Part shown: positions 17,227-26,225 of the stretch, in pieces
Position numbering within the stretch: position 1 is the first letter of the stretch
How the letters are laid out: every line of letters begins with the position of its first letter
NCBI GenBank assembly: GCA_900316285.1
Contig: ONCG01000010.1
Span: 1-64,000 of the forward strand
DNA from: an uncultured Prevotellaceae bacterium
Lineage (GTDB): Bacteria > Bacteroidota > Bacteroidia > Bacteroidales > Bacteroidaceae
Direction of reading: 5' to 3'
Length of the DNA: 64,000 nucleotides
The notes under the pieces: generated by a model
The model's input: the letters and a program-made list of their open reading frames with translations, nothing else
Told to the model about the DNA's origin: nothing
Databases searched by the model: none
Translations under genes and position numbers: made by a program

Positions 17227-18309
17227 TTACTTAACAACGAACTTAACACTCACACCGTTAATCTTGGCGATGTAAGCACCAGCTGCAAGCTGTCCCTGAG
17301 TACCATCGAGGACTCTCTTGCCATCAAGTGTGAACACTTCAGCTCTCTCAAGTGAGACAAACTTACCATTCTTCACATCGAACTTAGCGGCGGTCTGAAC
17401 AGTCTTAATGGCATCAGTAACCTTGTTGGGATCCGGATTCCACACCTCATAAGTACGCTTATGGTTAGTCTGGCTCGTGAACTCCTCCGAATCTTTGGTG
17501 TAATCGGTTGTCTTGAACGTGAGTTCCTTAATGAAGAGCACCACATTGCCGAAGGAACCGCCAGTCCATAACTTTGCCTTCACAGCGTTTGAGTAGGGCC
17601 AATCCTCGGTATCCTTCGCCAATGTCTTGACAAGCGTTGTAAGACGCAGCCAGCGAGTGGGATCGTAAATGGCATTCTCATCGTCATCGACTACGAGGTC
17701 GCCCTCTTCGTCATACTGGCAGAAGTCCGTAATCGTAAGCGTGTTACCATCCCAGCCATTAGCGTTCTGAGGAGTTACGTCATTGGCCGATGTCATGTGG
17801 TAATAGTTGGCCCAGATGACCTGGTCAGGAGCGGTGTTGTTGGCCCATGCATTCACAACAATGTCTGCCTGGACAATAGCTGCTTCCGGGGTTGTCGACG
17901 GGTCGGTGTACATGTTGATCTGCATTTGGCCGAGGCCTTGCTCAGGCTGGTTTTTCACAGCACCGAGGCCAGCGGCAGCGTATGCCTCATTAAGACCTTC
18001 CATGCTTGCACCTGTGAGAGCGAGTACGTGACCTACATTACCGCCGAGGTCGACAATACAAGTAGCGTTCATTCCTGCATTCACATCCGAGTTGGCATTA
18101 ATCGTCACAAAGCCTCCGTTAGGTGCTTCAGCTTCAATAGCTGCGGAGCTCATGGGAGGAGTGTTCCACGTAGCATCTGAGTGCTGCATGATAAGCTTCT
18201 CGCCAACTTGGCGCTGCGAGAACTTATAAGCATCAGGTGTGAAGTCCATCTGTGCATTCATTGTCACAGAGAAAGCTGCCAAAGCAGTGAAAAGTAAAAA
18301 TTTCTTCAT
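17227..18309 (-). CDS. Secreted protein of unknown function with T9SS-like C terminus
   Basis: 360 residues with a signal peptide (1-19, ending MNA) and a C-terminal sorting-like domain (AEVFTLDGKRVLDGTQGQL, ending VSVKFVVK). The central part is beta-rich and acidic and includes DYTKDSEEFTSQ. It may be a carbohydrate-binding jelly roll, but I see no motif that proves this. It is the second gene of the locus, 64 bases after GH16 and 63 before GH18. A role in surface glycan capture is inferred only from position and export signals. Confidence 0.8.
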   Translation of the reverse strand: MKKFLLFTALAAFSVTMNAQMDFTPDAYKFSQRQVGEKLIMQHSDATWNTPPMSSAAIEAEAPNGGFVTINANSDVNAGMNATCIVDLGGNVGHVLALTGASMEGLNEAYAAAGLGAVKNQPEQGLGQMQINMYTDPSTTPEAAIVQADIVVNAWANNTAPDQVIWANYYHMTSANDVTPQNANGWDGNTLTITDFCQYDEEGDLVVDDDENAIYDPTRWLRLTTLVKTLAKDTEDWPYSNAVKAKLWTGGSFGNVVLFIKELTFKTTDYTKDSEEFTSQTNHKRTYEVWNPDPNKVTDAIKTVQTAAKFDVKNGKFVSLERAEVFTLDGKRVLDGTQGQLAAGAYIAKINGVSVKFVVK

Positions 18310-18373
18310 AATGTTAATGTTTAAATTAGTAAAATAGTTAATTAAAAACTCTCCTTTGATTAATGGTCACTAT

Positions 18374-19846
18374 TTATTTGAGTCTACTGCCTGTCACAGT
18401 GTATTCTCTGCCATTGTGCAGAATGACGAGGCGGTTGTCTCTTACCACTTTCCTGACTGCTGACTCTCGACGCTGGTCATCCTTCGTCCAAAGCCCGCCA
18501 TCTTCCTTGATAGAAGCTGCTTGAGCATCTTCGACGGTTATCAGCTTCCACCATGCCGAAGCCTTGCTGGTGCCTGAGGTAGAGACGATGTAGTCTTTCT
18601 TTTCATTGAGGATGAGGGCTCGGCTGCCATCGACAAAGGTGGCGGGATAGGTGTCCTTGGCATAGTCGAAGGCCACACCCTTTTCTTCATCGCGAAGAAT
18701 ATAATAAGGTACACCTCCTTCACCCAACGGAATGGCCTTGTTGTTGACGGATTGGCTCATCACCCACTTCTGCGACTGCGTACGGATGTATTTCTTCGTT
18801 CCTGCATCCATCGAGGGGAAGCAGAACAGGGCATCCGGGTCGGGATTCTGGAAGTCGATGTCGGTCGTGCCGACCAACCCTTCTTCGGAAGCCGTCATGT
18901 AGTATGTTGGTTCTTCCACATTCTGGATGAAATAGTACTCGAGCTTTTCTTCCTCAGCAGGAGCTTGGAAGATGCGGACGTAATCAACCGTCATCTCGTA
19001 GGTGAAAGAAGGGTCAGGGTCTTCGTTGCCCCATCCTGAGTTGCTGCCGAGTGCCTGGTCGAGGATGATATAGTATGCCTCGTTATAGGGGAATTGGGCA
19101 TGCTCGTATTCTGGATGCTTCTGAAGGTCCAGACTGCCGTCTTTTTGGTATTTGAATACCTGTTTCCCATCGCAATAAAACGTGAGACTGCTCTTCGTCC
19201 AGAGAAGCGAATAGATGTGGTAGCCGGTATCGACCCATTTGCTGCCCGACCAAGAATAGTTCTTGCCCACCTTCTGGTCGTAACGCGCTCCGAGATGCAC
19301 TGTGCTATAAATCGTGCTGCTCGTACCCACCTGCTCCATGATGTCTATTTCTCCACAGTTTGGCCAGCCACCATAAGGGTTGGAAGGCATCATCCAGACG
19401 GCAGGGAAGTTCGACTTGTGGGGATTGCATTTGGCCTTTATCTCAAAGATTCCGTATTTGTAGCCCTGCTTCATCTTGATGCCTGAGGTAATGCAGTTGG
19501 TCTTGGTGCCATCAAGAGAGAGGGCGAGCAAACGGAGTTTTCCGTCTTCGCAGAGGTGAACCTTCGCACGGTCTTCATCGTTCTCAGCCATACGCATGTT
19601 CCACTTCGAAGTCTGGCGGGGACAGTAGAGCCAGTTGCGTTCGAAGTTCTCTGTGCTGAGGAAATCGCCAGTACAGCACTCCAGCTCTTCATCGGTGAGG
19701 TCCATTGCTGCGGAAGCGGCTTCCGGCGACTCCGATGAATAGACAAGATGATAACCGAACTTGTCAATCTGCGCCAATGCAGCGGCATTGGAGAAAACAA
19801 AAAATAATATCGATGTCAATAATCGGTTGCGTAGTAGTTTAGTCAT
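18374..19846 (-). CDS. Secreted GH16 endo-glycanase with T9SS-like C terminus
   Basis: 490 residues with a signal peptide (about 1-25) and a GH16 jelly roll at about 50-320. The active-site signature GEIDIMEQVG supplies nucleophile E166, D168 and acid/base E171; the beta-bulge form fits the GH16_3 type. Residues 320-490 hold an extra domain and a terminal YTVTGSRLK resembling a sorting signal. GH16_3 enzymes cut beta-1,3/1,4-glucans or galactans, and some gut members cut the poly-LacNAc parts of mucin O-glycans. With GH18, GH20 and two sulfatases in the same operon, the last role is the best guess. It is the first gene of the locus. Confidence 0.9.
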   Translation of the reverse strand: MTKLLRNRLLTSILFFVFSNAAALAQIDKFGYHLVYSSESPEAASAAMDLTDEELECCTGDFLSTENFERNWLYCPRQTSKWNMRMAENDEDRAKVHLCEDGKLRLLALSLDGTKTNCITSGIKMKQGYKYGIFEIKAKCNPHKSNFPAVWMMPSNPYGGWPNCGEIDIMEQVGTSSTIYSTVHLGARYDQKVGKNYSWSGSKWVDTGYHIYSLLWTKSSLTFYCDGKQVFKYQKDGSLDLQKHPEYEHAQFPYNEAYYIILDQALGSNSGWGNEDPDPSFTYEMTVDYVRIFQAPAEEEKLEYYFIQNVEEPTYYMTASEEGLVGTTDIDFQNPDPDALFCFPSMDAGTKKYIRTQSQKWVMSQSVNNKAIPLGEGGVPYYILRDEEKGVAFDYAKDTYPATFVDGSRALILNEKKDYIVSTSGTSKASAWWKLITVEDAQAASIKEDGGLWTKDDQRRESAVRKVVRDNRLVILHNGREYTVTGSRLK

Positions 19847-19871
19847 AGGCAGTTCTTTTTAATTTTATTTG

Positions 19872-19904
19872 CAAATATAAACATTATTCTTGAAAAGATG
19901 CAAA
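19872..19904 (-). promoter_or_regulatory. Promoter of the ten-gene glycan locus
   Basis: On the minus strand TATATTTG (19872-19879) matches TAnnTTTG, with TTTG at 19901-19904, 21 bases upstream (consensus about 19). It lies 26 bases before the GH16 ATG, and no other comparable box was seen before the following genes. The rest of 19905-20195 is AT-rich with no recognised gene. Confidence 0.6.
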
Positions 19905-20195
19905 ATGTCAACTTTTTTTATGCATATTTAACAGTCCACCTTAATAGTTCTCTTTATCCATTTTCTCTTATAATTGTCTTTATACTTTAATAGGGAACAA
20001 AATGATGACACACACATTTCGATTTCCTTTAGTTAGTATTTCATATTGCTTGCGAACGGATATTTTTAGAATCTCATTTCTTTGGATAGTATTCTTTATT
20101 ACCGTAATTGCCATTTTTTAGCGGTACAACTATTGCTCAAATGCTCCTGAAAAGCGAGCTCGTTCACGCTCAACAAAGCATGAGCAAGCTCTGTT

Positions 20196-20996
20196 TTATT
20201 TTCGCTTAACCACGACCTTCTTGCCGTTTTGGATAAAAATCCCATGCTGGCCATTATATCGCTGGCCTGTCAGGGAATAGGAAACACCGTCGTGTGCAGT
20301 ACGAGTGCTAACGCTACGGACTGTCGTCGATTGTTTGTCAAAACCCAACCGATTCAGCCAGTTCTTGACGGTCGTCTTAGAAGACTCATTGCGGATGCTG
20401 CTGCCACTGATGCCGAGAGATTCAAGCACGGTAGCATTTGGATAATATTCCTTGATGAGGGTAGAGTAACTGCCTACACCACTGCCGCCATGCGTGCCGA
20501 AGGGAATAATGGTCTTATCGTTCAGTTCGCCAGCATGTTTCTCGAAGAAAGTACGGAAGATGTAGGGAGGCTGTCCGCACCAGATGGGGCCGCCAATAAA
20601 GATATTGTCGTAGTCGGCCATGTTCTCAATGTCATCCTTGTATGCCGGACGCAGATTCTGCGGAATCTCGACGTCGTTTACATAATTCACGCACTCCATG
20701 TAGTTCGACGGATAAACCACCTCAGGCACGATCTCAAACACGTCCACATCGGCCAGCTCTTGAATATAGTCCACCATAATGGCCGTGTTGCCGCGCTCAA
20801 CGTTTCCCACTTGCCAGTTCTCTCCAGCTCTTGAGAAGAATATCACCAGCGACCGTTTTCCTGTAGCAGAACCATTACCTTCACCGTTCTGCTCGGTGGC
20901 ACTTGTCACTCCGTCCACCTCCGGGTCATTGCACCCGCATGCGAGAGCAACAACCGTAAGGCAGAAGGTTATCCATGTCATGAAAACTTTCTTCAT
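20196..20996 (-). CDS. Flavodoxin-like lipoprotein with a C-terminal sorting-like domain
   Basis: A 266-residue protein with lipobox ALAC (Cys20) and a low-complexity Asn/Glu/Gly linker (to about 45). A flavodoxin-type fold at about 48-215 contains the FMN phosphate loop region LVIFFSRAGENW and GNT, plus IFIGGPIWCGQPPY. The C terminus (YSLTGQRYNGQHGIFIQNGKKVVV) looks like a T9SS sorting domain. Flavodoxin-like proteins of this group bind FMN and move electrons, but an export signal on one is unusual. It lies 15 bases after the aldo/keto reductase remnant, a common pairing in Bacteroidales. Function is inferred to be extracytoplasmic redox. Confidence 0.85.
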   Translation of the reverse strand: MKKVFMTWITFCLTVVALACGCNDPEVDGVTSATEQNGEGNGSATGKRSLVIFFSRAGENWQVGNVERGNTAIMVDYIQELADVDVFEIVPEVVYPSNYMECVNYVNDVEIPQNLRPAYKDDIENMADYDNIFIGGPIWCGQPPYIFRTFFEKHAGELNDKTIIPFGTHGGSGVGSYSTLIKEYYPNATVLESLGISGSSIRNESSKTTVKNWLNRLGFDKQSTTVRSVSTRTAHDGVSYSLTGQRYNGQHGIFIQNGKKVVVKRK

Positions 20997-21011
20997 TCCT
21001 ATAATAAATTA

Positions 21012-21188
21012 TTAGTCTGTTGGATTATACTGCGAGAACCACTTCACCTGGTCTTCGTAGGACATATTGAAGTAACGCTTCTCCTTGTTCAACTGGTGTA
21101 TGCGCTCCATCTCATAGTTTGATAGGGCGAAGTTGAAGGTCTCGATGTTCTCGTGGATGTAGTTAGGGTTCGAAGCTCTAGCTCCTAT
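21012..21188 (-). pseudogene. C-terminal remnant of an aldo/keto reductase
   Basis: 58 codons open on the minus strand, ending TAA at 21012-21014, read IGARASNPNYIHENIETF and then NFALSNYEMERIHQLN. This matches the end of aldo/keto reductases, where K-S-N-P-x-x-I-x-E-N binds the NADP phosphate. A stop at 21189-21191 cuts it off, and the catalytic barrel is missing. It sits between the SDR stop and the flavodoxin gene, suggesting a once intact redox operon with an internal deletion of about 800 bases. Confidence 0.75.
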
Positions 21189-21218
21189 TTATTCAAGATA
21201 ACGGAAGTGGGTGGCTGC

Positions 21219-22052
21219 TTAGTGTGTCGCTTTAAGGTATTGCAGATCACCATACCAATAGGAAGCCGTACAGCCTCCGTCAATTAGGAAGTCGGCACCG
21301 CTGATGAAACGCCCACGCGAAGACATCAGGAACTCAGCAAGGTCGCCCACCTCGTCAGGTGTTCCGGCTCGACGCGCTGGCATACCCTCAATCATCTTCA
21401 GATAGCCGTCCTTGCGAGGACCGTGCAATTCATCGTTGGCCAATGGCGTGATGATGATGCCTGGTGAGATGCTGTTGATGGTAGCACCACGACGACCCCA
21501 GCGGGTAGCCTCATACATCACTCTCAAAACATTGCAACGCTTCGAGTATTGATAGGCTTTCAACGTGTCGTTGATTTCCCTTAGGAATGGTAAATCTAAC
21601 AGTTCATCTACGGGAGTTGTGGCCAGAGCATCGTTCTGCTCTTGCGGCAAAGCAGGCAGGCGATGACCGCTTTGTGATGAGATGATCACACCTGATCCTC
21701 CCTCCGCAATCACCTTGCCGAATTCCTCTAATAAGACACTTGTGCCGTAGAGGTCAACACGAAGAATCTCAGCTACAGGCGCCTGTGAGGGCGATACACC
21801 AGCGGCATTCACCAAGTTTGTCACTTTCCCCTTGCTGGAACCAAATTCCACCAACTTCAGAATGTCCTCCTTTGAGCCGAGGTCGCATTGAATAGTTGAG
21901 CACTCAAAGCCTGCATCCTCCAGCGTCTTTGCAGCTCGCTGAGCATTCTCCATTGAGTAGTCAGCCAGCACGATGTGTTTACCAGCCGACACCCGACGGA
22001 TAATGGCTTGTCCGATGCTGCCTGCACCTACTAATACCGATACCTGTTTCAT
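21219..22052 (-). CDS. Short-chain dehydrogenase/reductase (SDR)
   Basis: A 277-residue classical SDR. The N-terminal Rossmann motif is VGAGSIGQAI (8-17), the acidic LADYS end of beta-2 is at 29-33, and NAAG is at 82-85. SSQSG supplies the catalytic Ser near 125-128, with Y167-xxx-K171 as the active-site pair. A C-terminal GRFISGADFLIDGG completes the family pattern. It is cytoplasmic. The glycine motif is GxGxxG rather than TGxxxGxG, and the Asp at the end of beta-2 suggests NAD(H). The substrate is unknown. A TACCTTTG box is 54 bases upstream. Confidence 0.9.
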   Translation of the reverse strand: MKQVSVLVGAGSIGQAIIRRVSAGKHIVLADYSMENAQRAAKTLEDAGFECSTIQCDLGSKEDILKLVEFGSSKGKVTNLVNAAGVSPSQAPVAEILRVDLYGTSVLLEEFGKVIAEGGSGVIISSQSGHRLPALPQEQNDALATTPVDELLDLPFLREINDTLKAYQYSKRCNVLRVMYEATRWGRRGATINSISPGIIITPLANDELHGPRKDGYLKMIEGMPARRAGTPDEVGDLAEFLMSSRGRFISGADFLIDGGCTASYWYGDLQYLKATH

Positions 22053-22105
22053 AGTCTTAATATACTCTTGATGTTCAAATTTGTATGAGGTTGGGTTTCA
22101 CGGTG

Positions 22106-22113
22106 CAAAGGTA
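22106..22113 (-). promoter_or_regulatory. -7 box upstream of the SDR gene
   Basis: TACCTTTG on the minus strand matches TAnnTTTG. No clear TTTG lies at the usual -33 spacing. The leader before the SDR ATG would be about 50 bases. The 223-base gap 22053-22275 holds nothing else recognised. Confidence 0.5.
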
Positions 22114-22275
22114 CGATATGTTTCTAATATTTTGTTTTCACAAATTGCGTCGTTATTTTCACTTTTTGCCGAAAACGTTCATTCCTATTGCCAGAGATTA
22201 TCTAGCCCTATTTTTTTAAATCTCTACGTGAGTTCGACGAATTCAGAATCATGCAAGCAGTGTGTCTATTGTTCG

Positions 22276-24591
22276 TTATTTCTCAAAAAACTCCTGGGGG
22301 CCGGTGGTGTAGAGATTGCCGAAATGTGCGGAGTTCACGATATGCACATGCGAGCCAAGGGTGCGCTGGGCGCAAAAGAGGTAGAGGTCGCGGTAGGTTG
22401 TTGTGGGCGATGCCGTCAGGTGAGTGACGAGATTCCGGCTGAAGCGGTCGCAGCGCCACACGCCGAGCTCTGTACTCCAGTTGTCGGCAAACGACTGCTC
22501 GAAGGTGCCGGCACTCGACATTGCCAAAACACCAGGAATGCCTACCAAGGGTGTGATGACAGCCTCAGAGAAACACGGTTCTGTCAGGACGAACATCTTG
22601 CGATAATGCCCTTGCTGATGCATCAGGCTGATGGTCTGCCGCAGGAGGTCGGCGGTCATGCCCCGTCCGACGTCGGCATTGCGCCAAGCCAACTCATCGG
22701 CACCATTGTTTGCGTGGTTATGTCCGTGCCCGCTCCAGAAGAGAAGCACGTTCTGTCCCGCATCCTTGGGTAGTACCACTGGCGTCTTGTCCGTCTTCAC
22801 TCCAAGCAGGATGTTACTGATGTCGGAGGGAGAGATGTCGGCATTGTCGTAGTCCATGCTGCAGCCTGCCAATAAGTCGTTGCCCCCATCTTCGGCGCGG
22901 ATGATGCCCGGCTCGGGATTCATTGCGTCCGATGCAAGCGCCTTGTCGATGATCAAGATGATGTGGTCGTCGTCGAATCCTTTCGTCTTGAGCATCTGGT
23001 AAACGCTGAGCACATCGGCCTGATGACGGTAGTTGTTCCAGCCGTTGCTGCCTTGTACGAGCACGGCATATTGCGCTGTAAGTGCTGGATAGCTGATGCC
23101 AGCATCCTTGTTCTCGGCACTTCTGGCAAATGCTTCTTCCGCATTCTTCGCCAGCCAGCTCCAGGCGGCCATCGTGGAACTGGTGCGATGACTGCCGTCG
23201 CTGCTCAGATAGTTGCGGTGTTGAATCTTTCCGTCATGTATCTGCCAATGAACGTAGGTGGTATGAATGGCCGAGGTGTAGGTCTCGTTGTCGAAGCGTA
23301 TTTCGCCCGAAGCCCCCTTGAAGTCCATCAGCTGTCCCTGTTCCAAAGCGGAGAGATAGAGTTCCATTGATGTCTGGCTCCAAGCCGCACTTCTCAATTG
23401 CTCGGCATGTGGGGTGGTGATGTCGATGATGGCCTGGTTGATGTCGGTCACGTCGGCATGATGCTCAGCGTATGAAGCGGCAAAGGCGGCGAGCATCAGG
23501 GCATCATAGAACTTGCATTCTGCAAACGTGGGCTTATTGCCAAATTTCACCTCGTAGCTCTTCTCGAAGCCTGTCGTCGGGTCGGCGTAGGGTGAGAATC
23601 CTTGATAATACTGTAGCACGTCGAGTGCTTGCGGTCCGAGAGCATCGAGACTCTCTTGCGTCAGATTACTGAAGGCAAACCAGATGCGCGCCCAGCCCTC
23701 CAGAGTCTCCTGCATTTCATTTTTGTCTTCTTCGGGAAACGGCTCATCAGGATCTTCTCCCCACCACTCCATACGCAGGCGGGCCATATCAAGCAACTGC
23801 TGGGTGGTCTCGATCACACAGAAATTACCTGTTAACACACTGCCGAAGTACGACAATTGGTCTAATTCATCATAGTAGGCTTTCATGCGTTGGCGCAAAT
23901 CGGCATCGCTGGTATACATGTCGTTGTGCGAGAAGCGAATGCCCATCTCCTCAGCCTGATAAGGTCCCCAGTCGTAGAATGTACGCCCATAGCTGTCGTT
24001 GGGTGCGAACAATGCTGCAGGTGTGCTTTTGTCGTGTACGAAGTTGAGTGCATACGATGCATACATGTTCATCAGCACTTCGCAGAAGGTGATGTCCGTC
24101 TCGGTGAGCGACCAGAGGAAAGGCTCTTTGTTCGACACGCCTGCGGTGCCCACAGCAAAGCGGCGGATAATCTCTTCGCTGGTGGCTGTCGGTGCTATCA
24201 CTGGCTTATGAGTCTGCTGACAGCCAGGTGCCAACAGTGCCACACCGTCGTTGCTGAAAGGACCGATGACCGCCATCACATCCTCGCGTTCGCCCAGTTC
24301 CTGTCCAAGCCGTGTGAGGTCTTCAGTCAGTTCATCGTGCCACTCCAGCTTCAAGTCAATGCAGAGGGTGTCGTGCAGCTGTGCCTGGTGCAGGTTGCCG
24401 AGAAACCATTGCACCGTGCGCTCAAAGCGGGCTTTCGTGGCAGCGTCGGCACTCATTGGTGCCACCACAGCCACCGTCTTCTCCACCCATCGTCGCGACT
24501 TTTGATAAACGATGGTGTCGTCTTCCTGCTTACAGGCGGTGAATAAGGTCAGCGCCAAAAGCACGACGGCAACAATCTTTTCACTTCTCAT
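22276..24591 (-). CDS. Lipoprotein fusing a type-1 periplasmic binding protein to a C13 (legumain-like) protease
   Basis: 771 residues. Lipobox LFTAC gives lipid-anchored Cys20. Residues about 35-440 form a type-1 periplasmic binding protein (VAVVAPMSADA, MAVIGPFSNDGVALLAP, PVIAPTATSEE, ALFAPNDSYGRTFYDWG), as in amino-acid or amide receptors. Residues about 505-765 match peptidase C13/legumain: YAVLVQGSNGWNNYRHQADV, then FWSGHG with catalytic His622 and LTEPCFS with catalytic Cys673. Legumains cut after Asn or Asp. Its start overlaps the preceding gene's stop by 11 bases, so translation is probably coupled. I infer a surface or periplasmic ligand-gated protease. I do not know this fusion as a named system. 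Confidence 0.88.
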   Translation of the reverse strand: MRSEKIVAVVLLALTLFTACKQEDDTIVYQKSRRWVEKTVAVVAPMSADAATKARFERTVQWFLGNLHQAQLHDTLCIDLKLEWHDELTEDLTRLGQELGEREDVMAVIGPFSNDGVALLAPGCQQTHKPVIAPTATSEEIIRRFAVGTAGVSNKEPFLWSLTETDITFCEVLMNMYASYALNFVHDKSTPAALFAPNDSYGRTFYDWGPYQAEEMGIRFSHNDMYTSDADLRQRMKAYYDELDQLSYFGSVLTGNFCVIETTQQLLDMARLRMEWWGEDPDEPFPEEDKNEMQETLEGWARIWFAFSNLTQESLDALGPQALDVLQYYQGFSPYADPTTGFEKSYEVKFGNKPTFAECKFYDALMLAAFAASYAEHHADVTDINQAIIDITTPHAEQLRSAAWSQTSMELYLSALEQGQLMDFKGASGEIRFDNETYTSAIHTTYVHWQIHDGKIQHRNYLSSDGSHRTSSTMAAWSWLAKNAEEAFARSAENKDAGISYPALTAQYAVLVQGSNGWNNYRHQADVLSVYQMLKTKGFDDDHIILIIDKALASDAMNPEPGIIRAEDGGNDLLAGCSMDYDNADISPSDISNILLGVKTDKTPVVLPKDAGQNVLLFWSGHGHNHANNGADELAWRNADVGRGMTADLLRQTISLMHQQGHYRKMFVLTEPCFSEAVITPLVGIPGVLAMSSAGTFEQSFADNWSTELGVWRCDRFSRNLVTHLTASPTTTYRDLYLFCAQRTLGSHVHIVNSAHFGNLYTTGPQEFFEK

Positions 24592-25660
24592 GCTCTTCCT
24601 CCTTTCTCAAAGCCGTTTCGTGTATCTCTTTCAGCTTCTCGTCAGTAAGCTGTTCAAGCACCTCAACATCGTATGGAGAGAGATAATCCTTGTAGGTGTG
24701 CACCACCTCCGTATAGCCCGATGCCAGACCTAACGACTGGTGCTTCGGCATTCCCTCGGCAGAAAGCCACTGGCGGATGCAGAGATTCATAGCGCGGTCG
24801 ATGTGTTTCACCACCGACATGTGAGAGCGGTTTGAATGGTATTCGTTGTCGACACCCACGATCATCAAATCGCCTAACTCAATCTCGTTCATGCGCCGGA
24901 ATGTGTTGAAAGCGCCACCACAAATGGGCACGATGCAATAGAACCAGTCATCAACCCACTGATGAATCATGCGCAAGGCTGTTGTGTCGGCGACGTTGTA
25001 GCCGCCGTCGCCCGTTTCATCGAGGTAAGTAGTGCCCAGGTATTTCTTGGCTTTTCCCGTGACAGAGGTCATGTCGGCATTCCATCCGTCGGTGAAGCCT
25101 TGTATGGCGTCAACCACAGCCTGCTCACGTCGGTTGGCACCAATCAGCATTACCTTTGGTGCCAGCGGAGGCATGATCGCGCCAGCCTCGAACATTGCCC
25201 CGTAATAGGGCATATAGAGTGTGGAGCCTTTGTCTGGCAGCGGCGTCTTGGTCTCGAGATATAGCAGGTCGGCATATGGATTCCCGGCTAAGCGATTGCT
25301 GTTTTTACGCAGATACTCATCGTAAACAGGCGATGTGACGATAAACAGTCGGCGCACCGAGTCCTCGGCCGTCTCCATCTGCCGGAACATCAGTTCCAGA
25401 TATTGCAGACCCTCTTCCGTAGATCGCGGCGATAACTGCATGGTGCGCAGCCCCAACTCCTGAGCCGTCTGTTCCACACCCTCGTAGATCATGTCGCAAT
25501 ATGAACGGTCGCCCAGCGAGTTGTCGCCGTAGATCACTGTCACCAACGGAGCGCTACTTGCCTTTTCCTCATCAGGATCGGGCAAGTAGATGGTGTCGCC
25601 GTCTTTCGTGCAGGCTGCCATCAACAGTGCTGCCGCCAACCATACGAAATACTTCTGCAT
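24581..25660 (-). CDS. BMP/Med-type substrate-binding lipoprotein
   Basis: A 359-residue lipoprotein (MAAC, Cys17) with a basic-membrane-protein/PnrA-like layout: VTVIYGDNSLGDRSYCDMIYEG at the start, then MLIGANRREQAVVDAIQGF. The FNDGWNADMT-like stretch reads FTDGWNADMTSVTG, and DLMIVGVDNEYH follows. Such proteins bind nucleosides or related ligands and normally feed an ABC transporter, but no permease or ATPase is nearby. It is 10 bases after the small lipoprotein gene and overlaps the protease-fusion gene by 11 bases, so the two binding proteins are probably made together. A sensing rather than uptake role is inferred from the absence of a transporter. Confidence 0.82.
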   Translation of the reverse strand: MQKYFVWLAAALLMAACTKDGDTIYLPDPDEEKASSAPLVTVIYGDNSLGDRSYCDMIYEGVEQTAQELGLRTMQLSPRSTEEGLQYLELMFRQMETAEDSVRRLFIVTSPVYDEYLRKNSNRLAGNPYADLLYLETKTPLPDKGSTLYMPYYGAMFEAGAIMPPLAPKVMLIGANRREQAVVDAIQGFTDGWNADMTSVTGKAKKYLGTTYLDETGDGGYNVADTTALRMIHQWVDDWFYCIVPICGGAFNTFRRMNEIELGDLMIVGVDNEYHSNRSHMSVVKHIDRAMNLCIRQWLSAEGMPKHQSLGLASGYTEVVHTYKDYLSPYDVEVLEQLTDEKLKEIHETALRKEEEHEK

Positions 25661-25670
25661 TGCGTAGCGC

Positions 25671-26225
25671 TTATTGCTTGATGTTGTCCAAAATGTCTTT
25701 TATGAATCCGTTGCCATCCTCGGGCCAACGGTCGATGAGGACATATCGCAGGCAGCTGATGCCTGTGGCAGACTTCACCTCCTGACTGAAGGCAACTTCT
25801 GCACAATAGTAAACCGTTGCGCTCTGTGAGGGCTGGTAGGTGATGGTGCCCTGCGACTTTCCGTCCTTATCGGTCAGCCGACAGGTGATGGTGCCGTTCT
25901 TGGCAGTGCTCAGGCCCTGATGTGCAGAGCCGCCGGGGATTAGCTTGTAAAATTCCTCCTGTGCCCGGGCTGTGGAGGCTACGGGGCGGCTCACGATGTC
26001 TTTCGTGTCGGTGCCCAACTGCACACCATAGACCAGCGAGCCTTCGTTGGCAATGCGCTTCTGCAGGTAGGCCAGGTCGTCAATGCCGTTGCCGGCCGGC
26101 TCGTCGTCATCGCTGCCACAGGCAGTCATCGTTGTCATCATGAAACCGCAGGCGAGGAGCATCACTCCACACGAAAAGATGGCGGTCAGCATCTGGGATA
26201 GATTCTTTTTCATCATTATTGTCAT
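25671..26225 (-). CDS. Small lipoprotein of unknown function
   Basis: 184 residues. Three in-frame ATGs near the start (26225, 26216, 26213) make the exact start uncertain; the first overlaps the preceding stop as TAAATG. A hydrophobic leader ends MTACGSDDD, giving an acylated Cys at residue 36 of the longest form. The mature part has no domain I recognise. It contains LRYVLIDRWPEDGNGF near the end and a Thr/Gln-rich beta region (TITYQPSQSATVYYC). It is the second gene of the protease operon, 10 bases before the BMP-type lipoprotein. A partner role in the envelope is inferred from tight spacing. Confidence 0.75.
   Translation of the reverse strand: MTIMMKKNLSQMLTAIFSCGVMLLACGFMMTTMTACGSDDDEPAGNGIDDLAYLQKRIANEGSLVYGVQLGTDTKDIVSRPVASTARAQEEFYKLIPGGSAHQGLSTAKNGTITCRLTDKDGKSQGTITYQPSQSATVYYCAEVAFSQEVKSATGISCLRYVLIDRWPEDGNGFIKDILDNIKQ

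Noticed and set aside
22276-24591. Two separate genes (binding protein and protease) wrongly joined
   Set aside because: One uninterrupted frame of 771 codons covers both halves, with no internal start, ribosome site or stop at the boundary, and the linker region reads as normal protein.
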